Assembly (NCBI RefSeq): GCF_900005765.1
Contig: NC_041682.1
Coordinates: forward strand, 62,001-126,000
Direction of reading: 5' to 3'
Source of the DNA: Plasmodium relictum
Taxonomy: Eukaryota; Apicomplexa; Aconoidasida; Haemosporida; Plasmodiidae
Length of the DNA: 64,000 bases
The translations under genes were made by a program, and so were the position numbers. Shown piece by piece: positions 11,175 through 22,419 of this stretch (the first letter of the stretch is position 1; every line of letters begins with the position of its first letter). The notes under the pieces are model-generated. The model did not search any database, was not told where the DNA came from, and saw nothing but the letters and a program-made list of their open reading frames with translations.

Positions 11175-11584
11175 TCAGTCATAATTCTATCTTTAATTAT
11201 AATTTTTCTTTTTTTACATTATAAACAATAATATGGATTTAAATAAAAATTTTGCTTTGCGTGAAAATAAAAATACAAAAAAATTAATAAAAATATAATC
11301 GAAATTAAGAAGAGTATTGAAAATTGAAAATATATAACTAAGAAAAAAAAAAAAAATTAAAATTTTATATTTTAAGATATATTGATTTTTATTGTAATAT
11401 TAATTTTTAAATCATTATATGTATTATGTTATAAAAATGAACAAGCAAATATCTTGTAATAAATACATTTGTCTTAATAATTCCAAATAATTTTAAACTA
11501 ATGTATTTTTTAAATTAATTATATATATATATATTCTATATTTAAACAAAAAAAAAAAAAAAAAATTTTTTTTTTCTTTTTTTT
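10387..11584. other. Convergent intergenic with long T tract
   Basis: This region lies between the 3' ends of the SUZ-domain gene and the minus-strand membrane protein gene. It holds a (TA)n near 10622-10651 and an uninterrupted run of 61 T at 11113-11173. The hydrophobic, Phe-rich open frames here are by-products of the T runs. Confidence 0.7.
11113..11173. repeat. Homopolymer T, 61 bp
   Basis: An unbroken run of 61 T in the convergent spacer. Its length may vary between isolates and assemblies. Confidence 0.95.
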
Positions 11585-12747
11585 TTACTTACATGGTAGC
11601 CAAAAAATGCTAGCAAGTCTTTTTGTTGATAGGGCTAGAAGTGACCAAATAAAAAATACTAAAATAAAAATAAAACAATGAAATATTGTATACAAAAAAT
11701 AAATAATTATTTTCCTTTTTTTTTTTTTTTTCACATCTAAATATGTATGAGAAAACTTATTTTTATATTTTACCAAAAAATGAATATAAACAAAAAATTT
11801 TATTAGTAGGAGCTGCATCATATTCAACAAAAGAATCACTAAAAAAAAAAAAAAAAAATTATATATATATATATAAAGAAAAAACATGAAATATTATTAT
11901 TTTCTCTTTTTTTTTTTATATCAATTTATATATATATATATAACTCTAAAATATATGTTGAAAAGAATAAATTTAAAGTGCCTATGATTGGGTAGTTAAA
12001 GCCAAGATCTATTGTATTTATTATGAAATAAAGAACAGAATATAATATATTAAAAATTATAAATTTATCTTTTCCATTTAATATCATATATAATAAACAT
12101 AATAAAAACTGAGGTATATCTTCAAAAAATTTATTAATTATTACGTATGTTTTTTGAATTCTATCATAAAAGTATAAAATTGATAAATTATTCTGATCTA
12201 TTGACTTAATTTCTTTAAATACTTTAAATAAAGAAAATAAATTGTGATGTTTTTTAGGAATTATATTCAATATAAAAAATTTACGAAGATAGAAAGTAAA
12301 AAAAGATGTAATAAATAATAATAAAAACCAAAAAAATATGAATTTATATATGCTTTGATTTATATTATTTGGAGATTTAGAAAAGTTAATTTCACAAAAA
12401 ATTTTTATAAGAAAAACAAAATCATTAAAAAAGTCAACACATCTATTAATACTAAAAAGAGTTAATTTCATTTGTTCTTTTCGCATTTCATTTTTTTTAG
12501 TTATCATTTCATATATGTAATTAAATATATCTATAACTTTATCATTATTTATATTAAGTTTTAAAAAATTTGTATCATTAGGTGTTATGTATTTCTTTTC
12601 AATATTGTTCCTTTTTTCTAATAAATTTAATAAATCATCACCTAATTCTTCAATAAAGGGAAATGATTCTGTATCTCCATTTTTCTGAGAAATATAATTC
12701 TCTATATTATTACAATTTTTTTTTTTTTTTTTTGAACTATTATCCAT
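11585..12747 (-). CDS. Conserved multi-pass membrane protein, unknown function (three exons)
   Basis: I do not recognise the family. Exon 1 is 12747-11945, exon 2 is 11838-11774 and exon 3 is 11658-11585; the frames join to 313 residues. The junctions are gttata..ttag and gtaaaa..ttag. The N-terminal 110 residues are charged and cytosol-like. Several hydrophobic segments follow: IYKFIFFWFLLLFITSFF, FFEDIPQFLLCLLYMIL, FIIFNILYSVLYFIINTI and a C-terminal FFIWSLLAL. The exon 2 peptide DDSFVEYDAAPTNKIFCLYSFF is uninterrupted, and exon 3 ends STKRLASIFWLPCK, both of which support the splicing. The EDIPQ motif at the start of a membrane helix recalls XK-related scramblases, but this is too short to name a family. 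The gene lies downstream of RFC2 on the same strand, 1.3 kb away. Confidence 0.72.
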
Positions 12748-14027
12748 TACTATAATTTTATTTTACATTAATTCATATATATTTCATTAAAAATAGACTA
12801 TGTAAATACTTCTACTTTTATATTGTTAACTTTTTATTTTGTTTCTATATTTTCATATTTTCCCAAAAAAATTATTCTTTTTCAACAATTTTTTTTTTTA
12901 AATGTAATTATTTCTGTATTTTTCTTTTTTTTTATATTATTTAATGGTTTTATTTTTGTTACATAATTGTTATATCTCCCTTCTTTAAATTTTTAGTAGT
13001 AATTTATTTATTTAAGAAAAAAAAAATATACTTTCACTCAATTATTAACACTAAAAAATAAAAAAATAAATAAAAGAAACATAATAATTTAAAATAAAAA
13101 AAAATTGCTATTAAAATATTTTAACTTTATTTTTTTTTTATTCTCCTCAAATTTATACTTTTCCTTTTTTATGTTTATTTTTTTTTTTTTTTTTTCTTAT
13201 TTTAAAGAGGTAAAAAAAAAATAGATATTATTATAAAACTATTACTAACACTTAAATTTCAGTAGGCCTCTTGTTTAATTTTCTTTTTTTATATAAATCC
13301 TTTTTTTAAAATTTAAAGAAATTTTTTCATTTTTTCATTTCTCAAAAAAAAAAAGTAATATTTTTTCACATAATCTAATATACATAGAATATTGTACTCC
13401 ATCTACTTAGAAAATTTCGTATTTTTTTTTTTATTTTTTTTTTGATTTATTTTATATGTATTCTTCATTCTTTTTAATATTTGTGGTTTCCATATTTTTA
13501 ATAAAAGTTTCCTAAATAAAGCTTCATCAAAATTTTATGTAAATACGCACATTTTTTTTTTTAAATTAAATAATAATGATATAGGATTTCTTTAATATAT
13601 ATAATTTTTTTTTTTTTTTTTTGAAGATAACTTTAAAAAAGCAAAATGGTGTATACTTTTTCCTTTGCATTAGTAAATACCTATAAATAAAAAAAATTCA
13701 ATTTTTTTTTTCAAAAGATATAGAAAATAAAGCTAATATTTTTTTAAAATAAAAATTTATTATCTTTTTCTTTTATGAGTTTTCATAATATTTTTAATTA
13801 TCTTTTTGTAAAAGTTAAATAATAACATAAAAAAAAATACAATTATGTCAAGAATTATACATGAAAAAATTAAATTAAAATTATTAAAAGCAATATGTAT
13901 ATAGACAGAAAAATTAAAAAAATAAAAAAAAGAAACTTTTTTCCTATAGTCAAAAATAAAAAAAATTAAAAATACAATAAATAATATATTTATATATATA
14001 TGTGATAAAATGAAGTTTTTTTAAATT
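12748..14027. other. AT-rich intergenic
   Basis: Between two minus-strand genes. It should contain the 5' flank of the membrane protein gene and the 3' flank of RFC2. I see only poly-A/T tracts. Confidence 0.6.
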
Positions 14028-15023
14028 TCACGAAACACTATTTAATAGTGAATGTATTTTAACAGCGAAGCTTAGCAATTGAATATAATGCGTTGCTCCA
14101 TTATGTAAACGATAATCATGCCTAGATAATTCTAATAAAATTTGATATTTTAATGAATCCTGATAATCTGAATTCATAACAAAATAATTGTTAAACGCTT
14201 TAAAAATATAAGAAACATCAAAGCCATCTTCAATAATATCTTGTACAGTTTTTTCTACATTTGTTAAATCTTTCATTTTACAAGAATTCATAAGTTTTAG
14301 AATAATATTATCATTTGGCAAACCCGATACATCTAAAACAGATTCTAATGTTATTTTCGGATTAATACAAGAACATAATTGCAAAATAGACACTGCTCTT
14401 CTTAAATCTCCTTGGGTAGTTTCAATTATTTTTTCTAACGCATCATCTGTTATATTAATATTTTCGCTTTTACATATATAAAGCAATTTTTCTTTTTTTA
14501 TATTAATTGGAATAGCTTGAAACCTATAACAAGAGCATCTACTAAATATAGGATCAGAAATTTTATGAATATAATTACAAATCAGTATAAATCTAGTAAC
14601 ATTAGAATATATTTCTATTATTCTTCTTAAAGCTGATTGGGCATCATCTGTCATCATATCTGCTTCATCTAAAACAACTAGTTTCCAAGATGGTAGAGTT
14701 TCATTAGTTTCATTATTTATTTTATTTTTACTAATACTTATTCTTGTATATGCTTTTATTTTTTCTCTTACTACATTTATACCTCTATCATCAGAAGCAT
14801 TTAATTCTAAAACACGATCTTTAATGTTATCTTTTCCAAACAATTCATGAGCTAAAGCATTTATTGCTGAAGTTTTTCCAGTACCAGGAGGTCCATGAAA
14901 AATTAAATGAGGCATGTTTTTAGTTTTTATTACTTCTTTTAACATTTTTACTGCGTTCGACTGATGAACTATATCATCTAACTTTTTTGGTCTATATTTT
15001 TCAACCCAAGGTAAATTATCCAT
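14028..15023 (-). CDS. RFC2: Replication factor C subunit 2 (clamp-loader ATPase; human RFC4 / yeast Rfc2 type)
   Basis: Small subunit of the RFC clamp loader, which opens PCNA and places it on primed DNA. This is a complete 331-residue single-exon protein. Visible elements are the RFC box WVEKYRPKKLDDIV near the N-terminus, Walker A GPPGTGKT (43-50), ELNASDDRGI (72-81), Walker B VVLDEAD (115-121), sensor 1 ICNY, and the arginine-finger SRC (160-162). A sensor-2-like GDLRRAV and a helical collar domain follow. The ELNASD/RGI pattern plus the insertion before LVVLDEAD fits the RFC4/Rfc2 class. The Plasmodium name RFC2 is from memory. The gene starts divergently from the thioesterase at 16780, with 1.75 kb between them. 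Confidence 0.93.
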   Translation of the reverse strand: MDNLPWVEKYRPKKLDDIVHQSNAVKMLKEVIKTKNMPHLIFHGPPGTGKTSAINALAHELFGKDNIKDRVLELNASDDRGINVVREKIKAYTRISISKNKINNETNETLPSWKLVVLDEADMMTDDAQSALRRIIEIYSNVTRFILICNYIHKISDPIFSRCSCYRFQAIPINIKKEKLLYICKSENINITDDALEKIIETTQGDLRRAVSILQLCSCINPKITLESVLDVSGLPNDNIILKLMNSCKMKDLTNVEKTVQDIIEDGFDVSYIFKAFNNYFVMNSDYQDSLKYQILLELSRHDYRLHNGATHYIQLLSFAVKIHSLLNSVS

Positions 15024-15742
15024 TTTATTTAAATATTCTTAAAATATATTCCAATATAATTATTATTATATTTAAAAAAAAAAAAAATTTTAAATAATAT
15101 TTACTAATAATTTAATATTTTTTTTTTTTTTTTTTGTATATAATCTTCAAAAAAATTCTAGCATCTATTAAAATATTTATTTAGATACTTATATATATTT
15201 ATATATGTATTCTTATATTTTGTTTATTTATATATTTTTATCCATTTGTTCATCTATTTATAAATATACATTCAGATAATGACAATATTTAAAAAATAAA
15301 AACAATCTAAAAAATTATCATAATTTTATTCTATCACTATTAAAATTATTTTTAAGCATTTTTTTTTTTTCTACTAGCTTTTTTTTTTAAATATACAAAT
15401 TGCATAATAATACTTAAATACTATATTTTTACTTTTTTCAAGCTTTTCTCTTTTTTTTCAATAATATAAAAAAAAAAAAAAATTCTCAATGTGCACTTAA
15501 TTTCTATTTTTTATATTGTGAAATTATTCCAAAAATATATGAAAAAATACATTTAATATATTTTAATATATGTATTTCAACTATCTTTTATTTCTCTTTT
15601 ATTTTTTTTACTTTATAAAGGAAATTAAAAGTAAATAATCCTTAAACGCTATTTTATATATACATTTATAATTATAATTATTTTATATGTAATAAAAAAA
15701 AAAAAAAAAATAGATACTGTTAAATTTTAATGAAAAAACAAG

Positions 15743-15769
15743 TTTAATGAAGTCTAAGACTTCATTAAA
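15743..15769. repeat. Perfect inverted repeat (13-bp arms, 1-bp spacer)
   Basis: The arms tttaatgaagtct and agacttcattaaa are exact reverse complements separated by a single a. The arms contain a GAAGTC core, so this is not a trivial TA palindrome. It could form a hairpin or cruciform, or bind a dimeric factor. Confidence 0.9.
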
Positions 15770-15909
15770 AAAAATTAAAAAAAATAAATAAAGAAAATTA
15801 TATATAAGAAATTAAACAATGGTATATATTAAATAATAAATAAAAAAATTGACTAAATTTTTTAGAATGAAAAAAAAAAAATTGTATTATTATTATTTAT
15901 TATTAACAT

Positions 15910-16035
15910 ATTAATGATGATGGACTTAAAATTATATTTTTTCATATTTGTATATGAATATTTTTAATTATGAATGTATCAATGATGAACTAAAATTATA
16001 TTTTTTTATATTTGCATATGAATATTTTTAATATA
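15910..16035. repeat. Imperfect tandem duplication, period about 60 bp
   Basis: Two adjacent copies share aatgatg, then aaaattatatttttt, then a tatttg(t/c)atatgaatattttta block, with a few substitutions and small indels. It lies in the divergent region upstream of the thioesterase. Confidence 0.7.
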
Positions 16036-16779
16036 AAACAACTAAGTAAAATAAAATTGCTTATGAAATCTTTTTTTTATTTTGATTATGCAACTTAGTA
16101 GGTTCTATTTAATGTATTTCATTATTATTTTCTATACCATTTATAAATGTGCACGCTTTCTTAATTTCTTTTTTTAAATACTTAATAAAATGAGTAAATT
16201 ATATACTATAATTTAAAAAATTTTACATATATATAAGAAAATTTTATTTTTTAATTGTAAATCTTATAAAAATAATCTAAAAAGATTAGTATATCTTAAA
16301 TATGTATTTAAATTCTATTTTTTTTTTTTTTTTAAGCCCATTTTAAAGATTAACTATCATTAAATAATATAATTATAAATCATATCTCAATTTACGTTTT
16401 TTCATTAATATATTCAAAAAAATATTTTTATACCTAATTATCTTTTTTTATGATTCATTATTTTTATATATTTACTTTAGATATTTTAACAATAATTATT
16501 AATTAAAAGAAAAAATATTCTTTTAATATATTTAAAATATATGATTCTTTTATTTCTTTTTGTGAAAGATTGTAATTTTTTTTCATTTAAATGAACAGTA
16601 ATTTCATAAATGCATATTTAAAAAAAATAAGAAGAAAAATTTCAAAAAATATAAAATAAATGTGATACACCTATTTATGTGATAAGTTATAAATAAATTT
16701 TTTTTTTCTTTTGTGTATATATATATAATTATATATATACATATATTTATGTATATGTATAATTCTTAAATATATCAGC

Positions 16780-18348
16780 ATGCCTCATATTACATTATTA
16801 AGAAGAATGTGTACATCAAATAAAAATCATTTTAAATTAGATAATCTAAATAATGAAATTTTTAAAAATTTAAGAAATAAAACATTACTATTGAAAAAAG
16901 AAAAAGTATATGTATACCCACCCGAAGAATATTTACATATAACAGATATTGAAAAATCGTTCCCATTAATATTCGGTACATTAAAACAGAAATATAAAAT
17001 AAATACTAATTTTATTGAAATAAAAGTTATTGCAAAGAAGTACTTAGAATCTTATAAAAGTGAGTGTTTAGGCAATTTAGAAAATCTTAATCATAAAATA
17101 AATTGTAAGGAATTTGATTTGAATAATAATAATGATATAACTGGTAGCAATAGCAATAAAATAAATATTGAAAAAGAAAAGGAGAATAAAAATGATGAAA
17201 TTTCTTCATATGAAAATAATAACGTAGACTTTTTAGATTCCTTTGTACAATTAAAAATTCCTATTTTGAGTGAATATGATCAAAATGGTTTATTTAATCA
17301 TATAATTGAAGTAATTGATTCACTAGCAGCTGATGTAATATATAGGCATAGTACGGGAGTTTATAAAAAAGATAGTAAATATAATTTTGTAACTGTTTTA
17401 TTTAATAACTTAAAAGTATATGAAAAAAGTAAAATTCATCATAAATTTTGCTTTTCATTAGATCAACAAAAACCCTTAACAATAAACTGCTACATTGTTC
17501 ATGCAGGAAATACTTCATATACATTAAAAGTTGATTTTTTTCAAGAAAATAAAATTATTTTTGATATATATACTACTTTTGTTAATATAAATAATTTAAC
17601 ATTTAAACCTCAACCTGTTATTGATGTTTATAATTATACAAAAAATAAAGAATATGAAGAAGTAGAAAAGTTTACAACTCATCTAAAAGATGTGCAAAGT
17701 TTGTTTAATCATAAAGATGTTAAAAATATTAATTTAGATGAAAAAGATTTAAATTTTATATTAAATTATTTTAAAGATGTTAAAGTTGAGAAAAAGCCAT
17801 ACATAAAAAATATATATGAAAATACGAATATTTATGATAAATATAATGAAAAAAAAGAAAATAGTCTATCAGTTATTGATAATATCTTAGATAGAAATGA
17901 TTTATCCTTTTATATAGGAAAATCAAATTTTTATTGTCAAGATTCTTATGTTGAATCAAATTACTTTATATCATCTGAATTTAAAAATATTCACAATTTT
18001 ACATTTGGAGGATATTTGGCTTATTTATCTTTTTGCCATGCTATGATAATAATAAAAAAATTTATTGAATTTCCAAATCTAATTGAAATAAATGAAATTC
18101 AATATATTTTGCCTGTCCCATTTAATTCAGTTGTTTTATATAAAGGAAAAGTAGTCTATTCTGATAAAGAAAAAATTCAAATTAAAATATATGCATACTG
18201 TTTTGATTTTAAAAGAAGTACATATTATTTAACAACTATTTTTGATATATCATTTGAAAATAATTGTGATATATCCTTTATACCTAAAACTGATGAAGAA
18301 ATCAAACTTTATCTACTCAATTATATTCGTTCGCAACTTTTACTATAA
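16780..18348 (+). CDS. Acyl-CoA thioesterase, double hotdog (ACOT9-like)
   Basis: Predicted to hydrolyse fatty acyl-CoA to free acid and CoA. The 522-residue single-exon protein shows two hotdog units. The first, at about 150-290, includes DSLAADVIYRHSTG (about 179) and a long beta-rich stretch. The second, at about 370-515, includes NIHNFTFGGYLAYLSFCHAM (about 403), whose HN..FGG pattern matches the helix and loop of the ACOT9/brown-fat thioesterase family, followed by VPFNSVVLYKGKVVYS. An Asn/Lys-rich insert splits the N-terminal part at about 100-145, and another sits between the units. The N-terminus MPHITLLRRMCTSNKNHF is basic with no early acid, so mitochondrial import is possible, as for ACOT9. 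The gene is convergent with RPS26. Confidence 0.82.
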   Translation: MPHITLLRRMCTSNKNHFKLDNLNNEIFKNLRNKTLLLKKEKVYVYPPEEYLHITDIEKSFPLIFGTLKQKYKINTNFIEIKVIAKKYLESYKSECLGNLENLNHKINCKEFDLNNNNDITGSNSNKINIEKEKENKNDEISSYENNNVDFLDSFVQLKIPILSEYDQNGLFNHIIEVIDSLAADVIYRHSTGVYKKDSKYNFVTVLFNNLKVYEKSKIHHKFCFSLDQQKPLTINCYIVHAGNTSYTLKVDFFQENKIIFDIYTTFVNINNLTFKPQPVIDVYNYTKNKEYEEVEKFTTHLKDVQSLFNHKDVKNINLDEKDLNFILNYFKDVKVEKKPYIKNIYENTNIYDKYNEKKENSLSVIDNILDRNDLSFYIGKSNFYCQDSYVESNYFISSEFKNIHNFTFGGYLAYLSFCHAMIIIKKFIEFPNLIEINEIQYILPVPFNSVVLYKGKVVYSDKEKIQIKIYAYCFDFKRSTYYLTTIFDISFENNCDISFIPKTDEEIKLYLLNYIRSQLLL

Positions 18349-19055
18349 ATTTTTTTTTCTTAATTTATATATTATATATATATATATATGTAAATAATAA
18401 TATTTTTTAATTTTTTTAAATATTAAAATAAAATAAATAATAATAAATATTTATGTTATTATGTTTTCAAACTTTTCTGTGAATTATACCTTTTTCTTTT
18501 TTTTTTAAATATATTTTTGATCTCAAGTAATTATACTTATATAGTTGTATTATCATTTTTTATTCATAATTTTAGAGATAGAATTATAAAACAGATATAT
18601 TTTATTAATTTTACTTTTTTGTAATTTTTTTTTTACTATTTTTATTTTTGGTTAAATATTAATTAATATTATCAATAAGCGAAGATTCTCTTTTTTTATT
18701 TTTCTTTTTATCAACCTTTTTTTAGACGCAAAAAGATCTTATTAATTTTATGTAAATGTTTTTTAATAGTAAATATTGAAAACAAAATTATTCTTTTGTA
18801 TATATATAAAAATAATAATAATAAAAAAAAGATATAAAATTTTTCAAAAATAAAATTTACAATAATAAAATAATATTCTACATATGTAAAAATAATAACA
18901 ATAACATAATAATGGTAATAATAATAAGAAACCATTTAAACTACTTAATTTTCATAATACACATTTCATTTATTCTTTATCTATTGGTTATTAATTTATT
19001 TTCTTCATTATTTTTTATTTTTTCATTTTTTTAAAAAAAAAAATAAGTGTTCAAG
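18349..19055. other. Convergent AT-rich intergenic
   Basis: Lies between the 3' ends of the thioesterase and ribosomal protein S26. The 74-codon open frame on the minus strand (18711-18935) is Tyr/Phe/Ile-rich and has no gene-like features. Confidence 0.65.
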
Positions 19056-19379
19056 TTACAACTGAGATGGATTAATATGCTTAGCTGTTTCTTTTCTAAC
19101 TCTTCTTTGTTCTCTTGATCTAACTCTAACGAAACGAGAATGAATTGCACAAGAAACACAATAACATTGTTTTATATATAATTTAGGTAATTGAAACGTT
19201 GAATAAACAGAAGCTTCTTTTATATCTCTTTGTGCCGATGCATCAACAATATTTCTGATATTAAATCTTTTGATTGCTTTATCTTTAGGTACACATCTTC
19301 CACAGTTTGAGCATCTTAAAGGATTTACGTGTCCCCTATTATGTTTTGATCTACCTCCGTTTCTACGTTTTTTTGGCAT
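19056..19379 (-). CDS. RPS26: 40S ribosomal protein S26 (eS26)
   Basis: Small-subunit ribosomal protein near the mRNA exit site. The single-exon protein is complete at 107 residues, the usual family length. It begins [18 protein letters not shown], with the zinc-binding cysteines CSNC (23-26) and CYCVSC (C74, C77) all present. The last residues are [13 protein letters not shown]; a C-terminal tail extending beyond the zinc domain is normal for eS26. Its GC content is visibly above its surroundings, as expected for a highly conserved protein. It is divergent from the EAPP gene. Confidence 0.98.
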   Translation of the reverse strand: MPKKRRNGGRSKHNRGHVNPLRCSNCGRCVPKDKAIKRFNIRNIVDASAQRDIKEASVYSTFQLPKLYIKQCYCVSCAIHSRFVRVRSREQRRVRKETAKHINPSQL

Positions 19380-20219
19380 TTTTTAAAAAACTTACAAGAA
19401 AAAGGTAGAAAATGAAATAAAAACTTTTTTAACTTTCAAAAATAATGTATATGTGCATATATATATATATATATTTTTTGTAATATTTATTCTTTAAAAA
19501 AAAATATATTTGTTTTTTTATTTACTTTTTGAATTAATATTATTTTATTATATTTTATTTATTTTTTATTATATTTTTTTTTTTTTTTTTTTTTTTGTTA
19601 CTTGTAATATAATGTTTTTAATTTTATAAAGATTTCTGAATTTTTTCCTTTTTTTTTTTAATTGTATAACTAATGGGGTTTAATGTTTAAATCCTTAAAA
19701 ATATAAAATAAAACAAAACAAAATAAAATATTTTGAAAAAAAATTTAATGCAATAAAAATAGAAAAAAAAAAAAATTATTTAATGAAAAATAACACAATA
19801 TAATTTCTATATGTTTCGTATTCTTAAACCCCTTTAAAAACTTTTTTTTTTTTTTAATAGTCTCAAATCTTATTTAATATCTCATATATTTTTTTGCGCA
19901 TTTATATATATTTTTTTTAATTAAAATAATTATTAAAAAAAAAATATTATATTTATCATTACTTTAAAAATAATAAACATTATTTTTCTGTAAAATTTAA
20001 TGATGATGCTGTTTTTCTAAAATAAGAAAATTAAAGATTTTTTTTCAAAAAAAAAAAAAAAAAAAATTAAATTTGAAAAGGTATATTTTAATATTTGTTG
20101 AATGGTTCTCGTGGTATATGTTTTTAAAGTATCTTAATATGACACAATGTTTTTAATATTTTAAGGAAATTTTTGTGTTTTTAGTTTTTTATTTAACTTT
20201 CCGTATATTTCTATAAAAA

Positions 20220-20269
<50 letters not shown>

Positions 20270-20630
20270 AAATTTATAAATTATTTCAGTTTTATAAAAG
20301 TATTTCTAAGAAAAGAATACAACGTTTTAGAAAATTAAAAAAAAAAAAATCATTACATCATTAATATTATTTATTAAGATTCCTTTAAATTCTTTTAATC
20401 TTCTATTTTCTCTTTTTATTTTATTTAAAATAAAATAATAGAAAAAACATAAATTAATATATATTTGACACCAATATAAATATCTTATAGAAGAAATAAA
20501 AAAAAAATATAAAAAGGAAAAGAAGCAAATTATATTCCTTTTTCATAATGCTTATCTATTGAATTTTTTAATAATTTTACTTTTATCTATTTTTATTCTT
20601 TATATATATATATAAATTATTTTGCTTCTT
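19380..20630. promoter_or_regulatory. Divergent intergenic region, RPS26 / EAPP
   Basis: Should contain the promoters of both genes. It includes a (TA)n at 20222-20265 and several poly-A/T runs. No specific element is recognised. Confidence 0.5.
20222..20265. repeat. (TA)n microsatellite, 44 bp
   Basis: A perfect TA array upstream of the EAPP gene. Confidence 0.95.
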
Positions 20631-21719
20631 ATGAATTCAAGGAGAGTGAACAATGTAATAAATCTTTTAATTAATGAAATAAAAGTCAAAGAACATAAAG
20701 AAAATGCTAAAGATTTATCAAAAGAAAAAGGTGTAAACGTTGCTAAATCATTTTTGAATGATAATTTTTCAGATGAAAAAATCTTAAAATCTTTATCAGG
20801 TTCAGAAAAATATAAAAAAAATTATTTAAATTAGTTCTAGTATACAATTTATCTTTTTTTAATTTTTTATAATCAAAAGTACTTTATTTACATCCTTATT
20901 ATATTTTAAAAAAAAAAATATTATAAATTTTTATATCATTATTTAGATAAAGAAAAAAATAATAAACAGGAAATAAGAGAAAAAAGAAAAAAAGAAAATG
21001 AAGAAAAAGTAAATGAAGAAAAAGTAAATGAAGAAAAAGTAGATAAAGAAATAAATTATGATGAAGACAATATTAGTGAAAGTGAAAAAAAGGTTTTAGA
21101 ATTTTATGATGAAAAAATTGATAATTATAATGAAGAATATGTAAATAAAAAATATAGTAAGATAAAATATAAATAAATAACCTAAAATATTAAAGATTTT
21201 ATCTGTTAAATATTATTAACACACATTTTATTTTTACTTTTTAATAGGATTTTGTACAAAAAATTGTGATTCAAGCCTATGTTGTTGTGGCTGCTTTATA
21301 CCTGTTTGTTATCAAAGCCAAAGGTTTTTTTTTTTTTTTTACTCTTTTTTTTCATTTTTTTTTTTAATATATATATATTTTATATATTTGTTTTTTCTTT
21401 TTATTTTAGACATGAACATTATGTTAATCAATATAGAAGCTTATATGCAGTTAATGTAAAAATAGACGAAGAAATTATATTAAATGAAGATGAAATTAAT
21501 TCAAAAAATAAGAAAAACACAAATGATTTAGACAAAGGAAAGGAAAAAAATGTAAAAAAGAATGTAAATAATAGTATAATAACTATAAATGAAAAAAAAA
21601 GTAAAAAAGAAAGATTATTAAAGTATCACGCTGTTTTTTGTATAAACTGTAATAATCATATTGCATATTATGAGATAAAAGAAAAAGTATTTCATTTTTT
21701 TGATGTTTTACCTGATTAA
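20631..21719 (+). CDS. E2F-associated phosphoprotein (EAPP) homologue (four exons)
   Basis: Proposed exons are 20631-20799, 20947-21156, 21248-21323 and 21410-21719; the frames join to 254 residues. The N-terminal half is charged, with three NEEKV repeats in exon 2. The C-terminal half matches the EAPP family: a Cys-rich exon 3 (RFCTKNCDSSLCCCGC..C), then QRHEHYVNQYRSLYAVNV, matching human QRHESYKTQYRAMFV. Near the end are FCINCNNHIAYYEI and VFHFFDVLPD, matching the human VFHFFNVL end. The two CxxC-like pairs suggest a zinc-binding module. Exon 3 is read in the frame that gives the Cys-rich peptide, because this joins both neighbours. The first donor (CAG/gttcag) is the least certain junction. 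The first ATG is at 20631. The molecular role in Plasmodium is unknown, and the E2F link need not apply here. Confidence 0.82.
20999..21045 (+). repeat. 15-bp coding tandem repeat, three copies
   Basis: Three copies of aatgaagaaaaagta lie in exon 2 of the EAPP homologue and encode NEEKV; the third passes into VDKE. Confidence 0.9.
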
Positions 21720-22419
21720 AATAATATTATTTTATAAAAATATATAATTTTATTTTTTTTTTAAAATGAGCTTCATGATAAAATACTTAATATTTTTTTT
21801 TTATTTGAAAAAATTTTTTGAAATTCCTTTTTGTAAGAAAAAATGTAATATTTTTTTTTTCTTAGTAGAAGAAAATTATAAAGTAAAGTCCTTTTTTTTT
21901 TTATTTATCTTCTTTAAATTTTATTTTGGAAATTGTTTTAAATTAGTTAATTTTTTATTTTCTTTTTGTAACACAAATAATAATATTTTTTCATTTTTTG
22001 GTTTGTATATTATTTTTTATTTTTCTCTTTATTTTTTTTTTTTTCTCTTCGATATCCTTATTTGACAATTAAATGCAAAAATATTTATGTTTTACTTAAA
22101 AAAAAATATATATATAGGAACTAAAAATAGAAATATCATCTAATACAACAATTTCTTTTTTTTTTTTTTTTGTTTTCATTTCTTTTTCTTTTTTTTTTCT
22201 TTTTTCATTCACTGTAAGTGATTAAGAACTTCGAATTTAATTTTAAAAAATGTTAACCATTGTTTGTATTTTTATTCAAAAATTATAATGTTAAAGAAAT
22301 GAAATTAAGATGTTTATTCATAAGAAGATTACATAAAATACCTGTACCACTACTTTATTTCTAATTTTAATGTAATTAGATAATTTTGTATTTTAAAGTT
22401 AGATGTTTTTAAAATAAAA
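21720..22419. other. AT-rich intergenic
   Basis: A spacer between two plus-strand genes. The 99-codon open frame inside it (21766-22065) is almost entirely Phe, Tyr, Ile, Leu, Lys and Asn from T runs, and I do not call it a gene. Confidence 0.6.

Larger units (their letters stand above)
15024..16779. promoter_or_regulatory. Divergent intergenic region, RFC2 / acyl-CoA thioesterase
   Basis: Both flanking genes start outward from here, so both promoters are expected inside. Two non-trivial structures are present: a perfect 27-bp palindrome (15743-15769) and an imperfect duplication with a period of about 60 bp (about 15910-16035). The rest is AT tract. Confidence 0.55.

Noticed and set aside
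10992-11231. Phe-rich 79-codon frame
   Set aside because: It consists largely of a 61-base T run in a convergent spacer.
18711-18935. Minus-strand 74-codon Tyr/Ile-rich frame
   Set aside because: AT-coded residues only, no domain, convergent 3' spacer.
21766-22065. 99-codon hydrophobic frame between EAPP and the seven-exon gene
   Set aside because: Almost wholly Phe/Tyr/Ile/Lys/Asn from T runs, with no supporting splice sites or family match.
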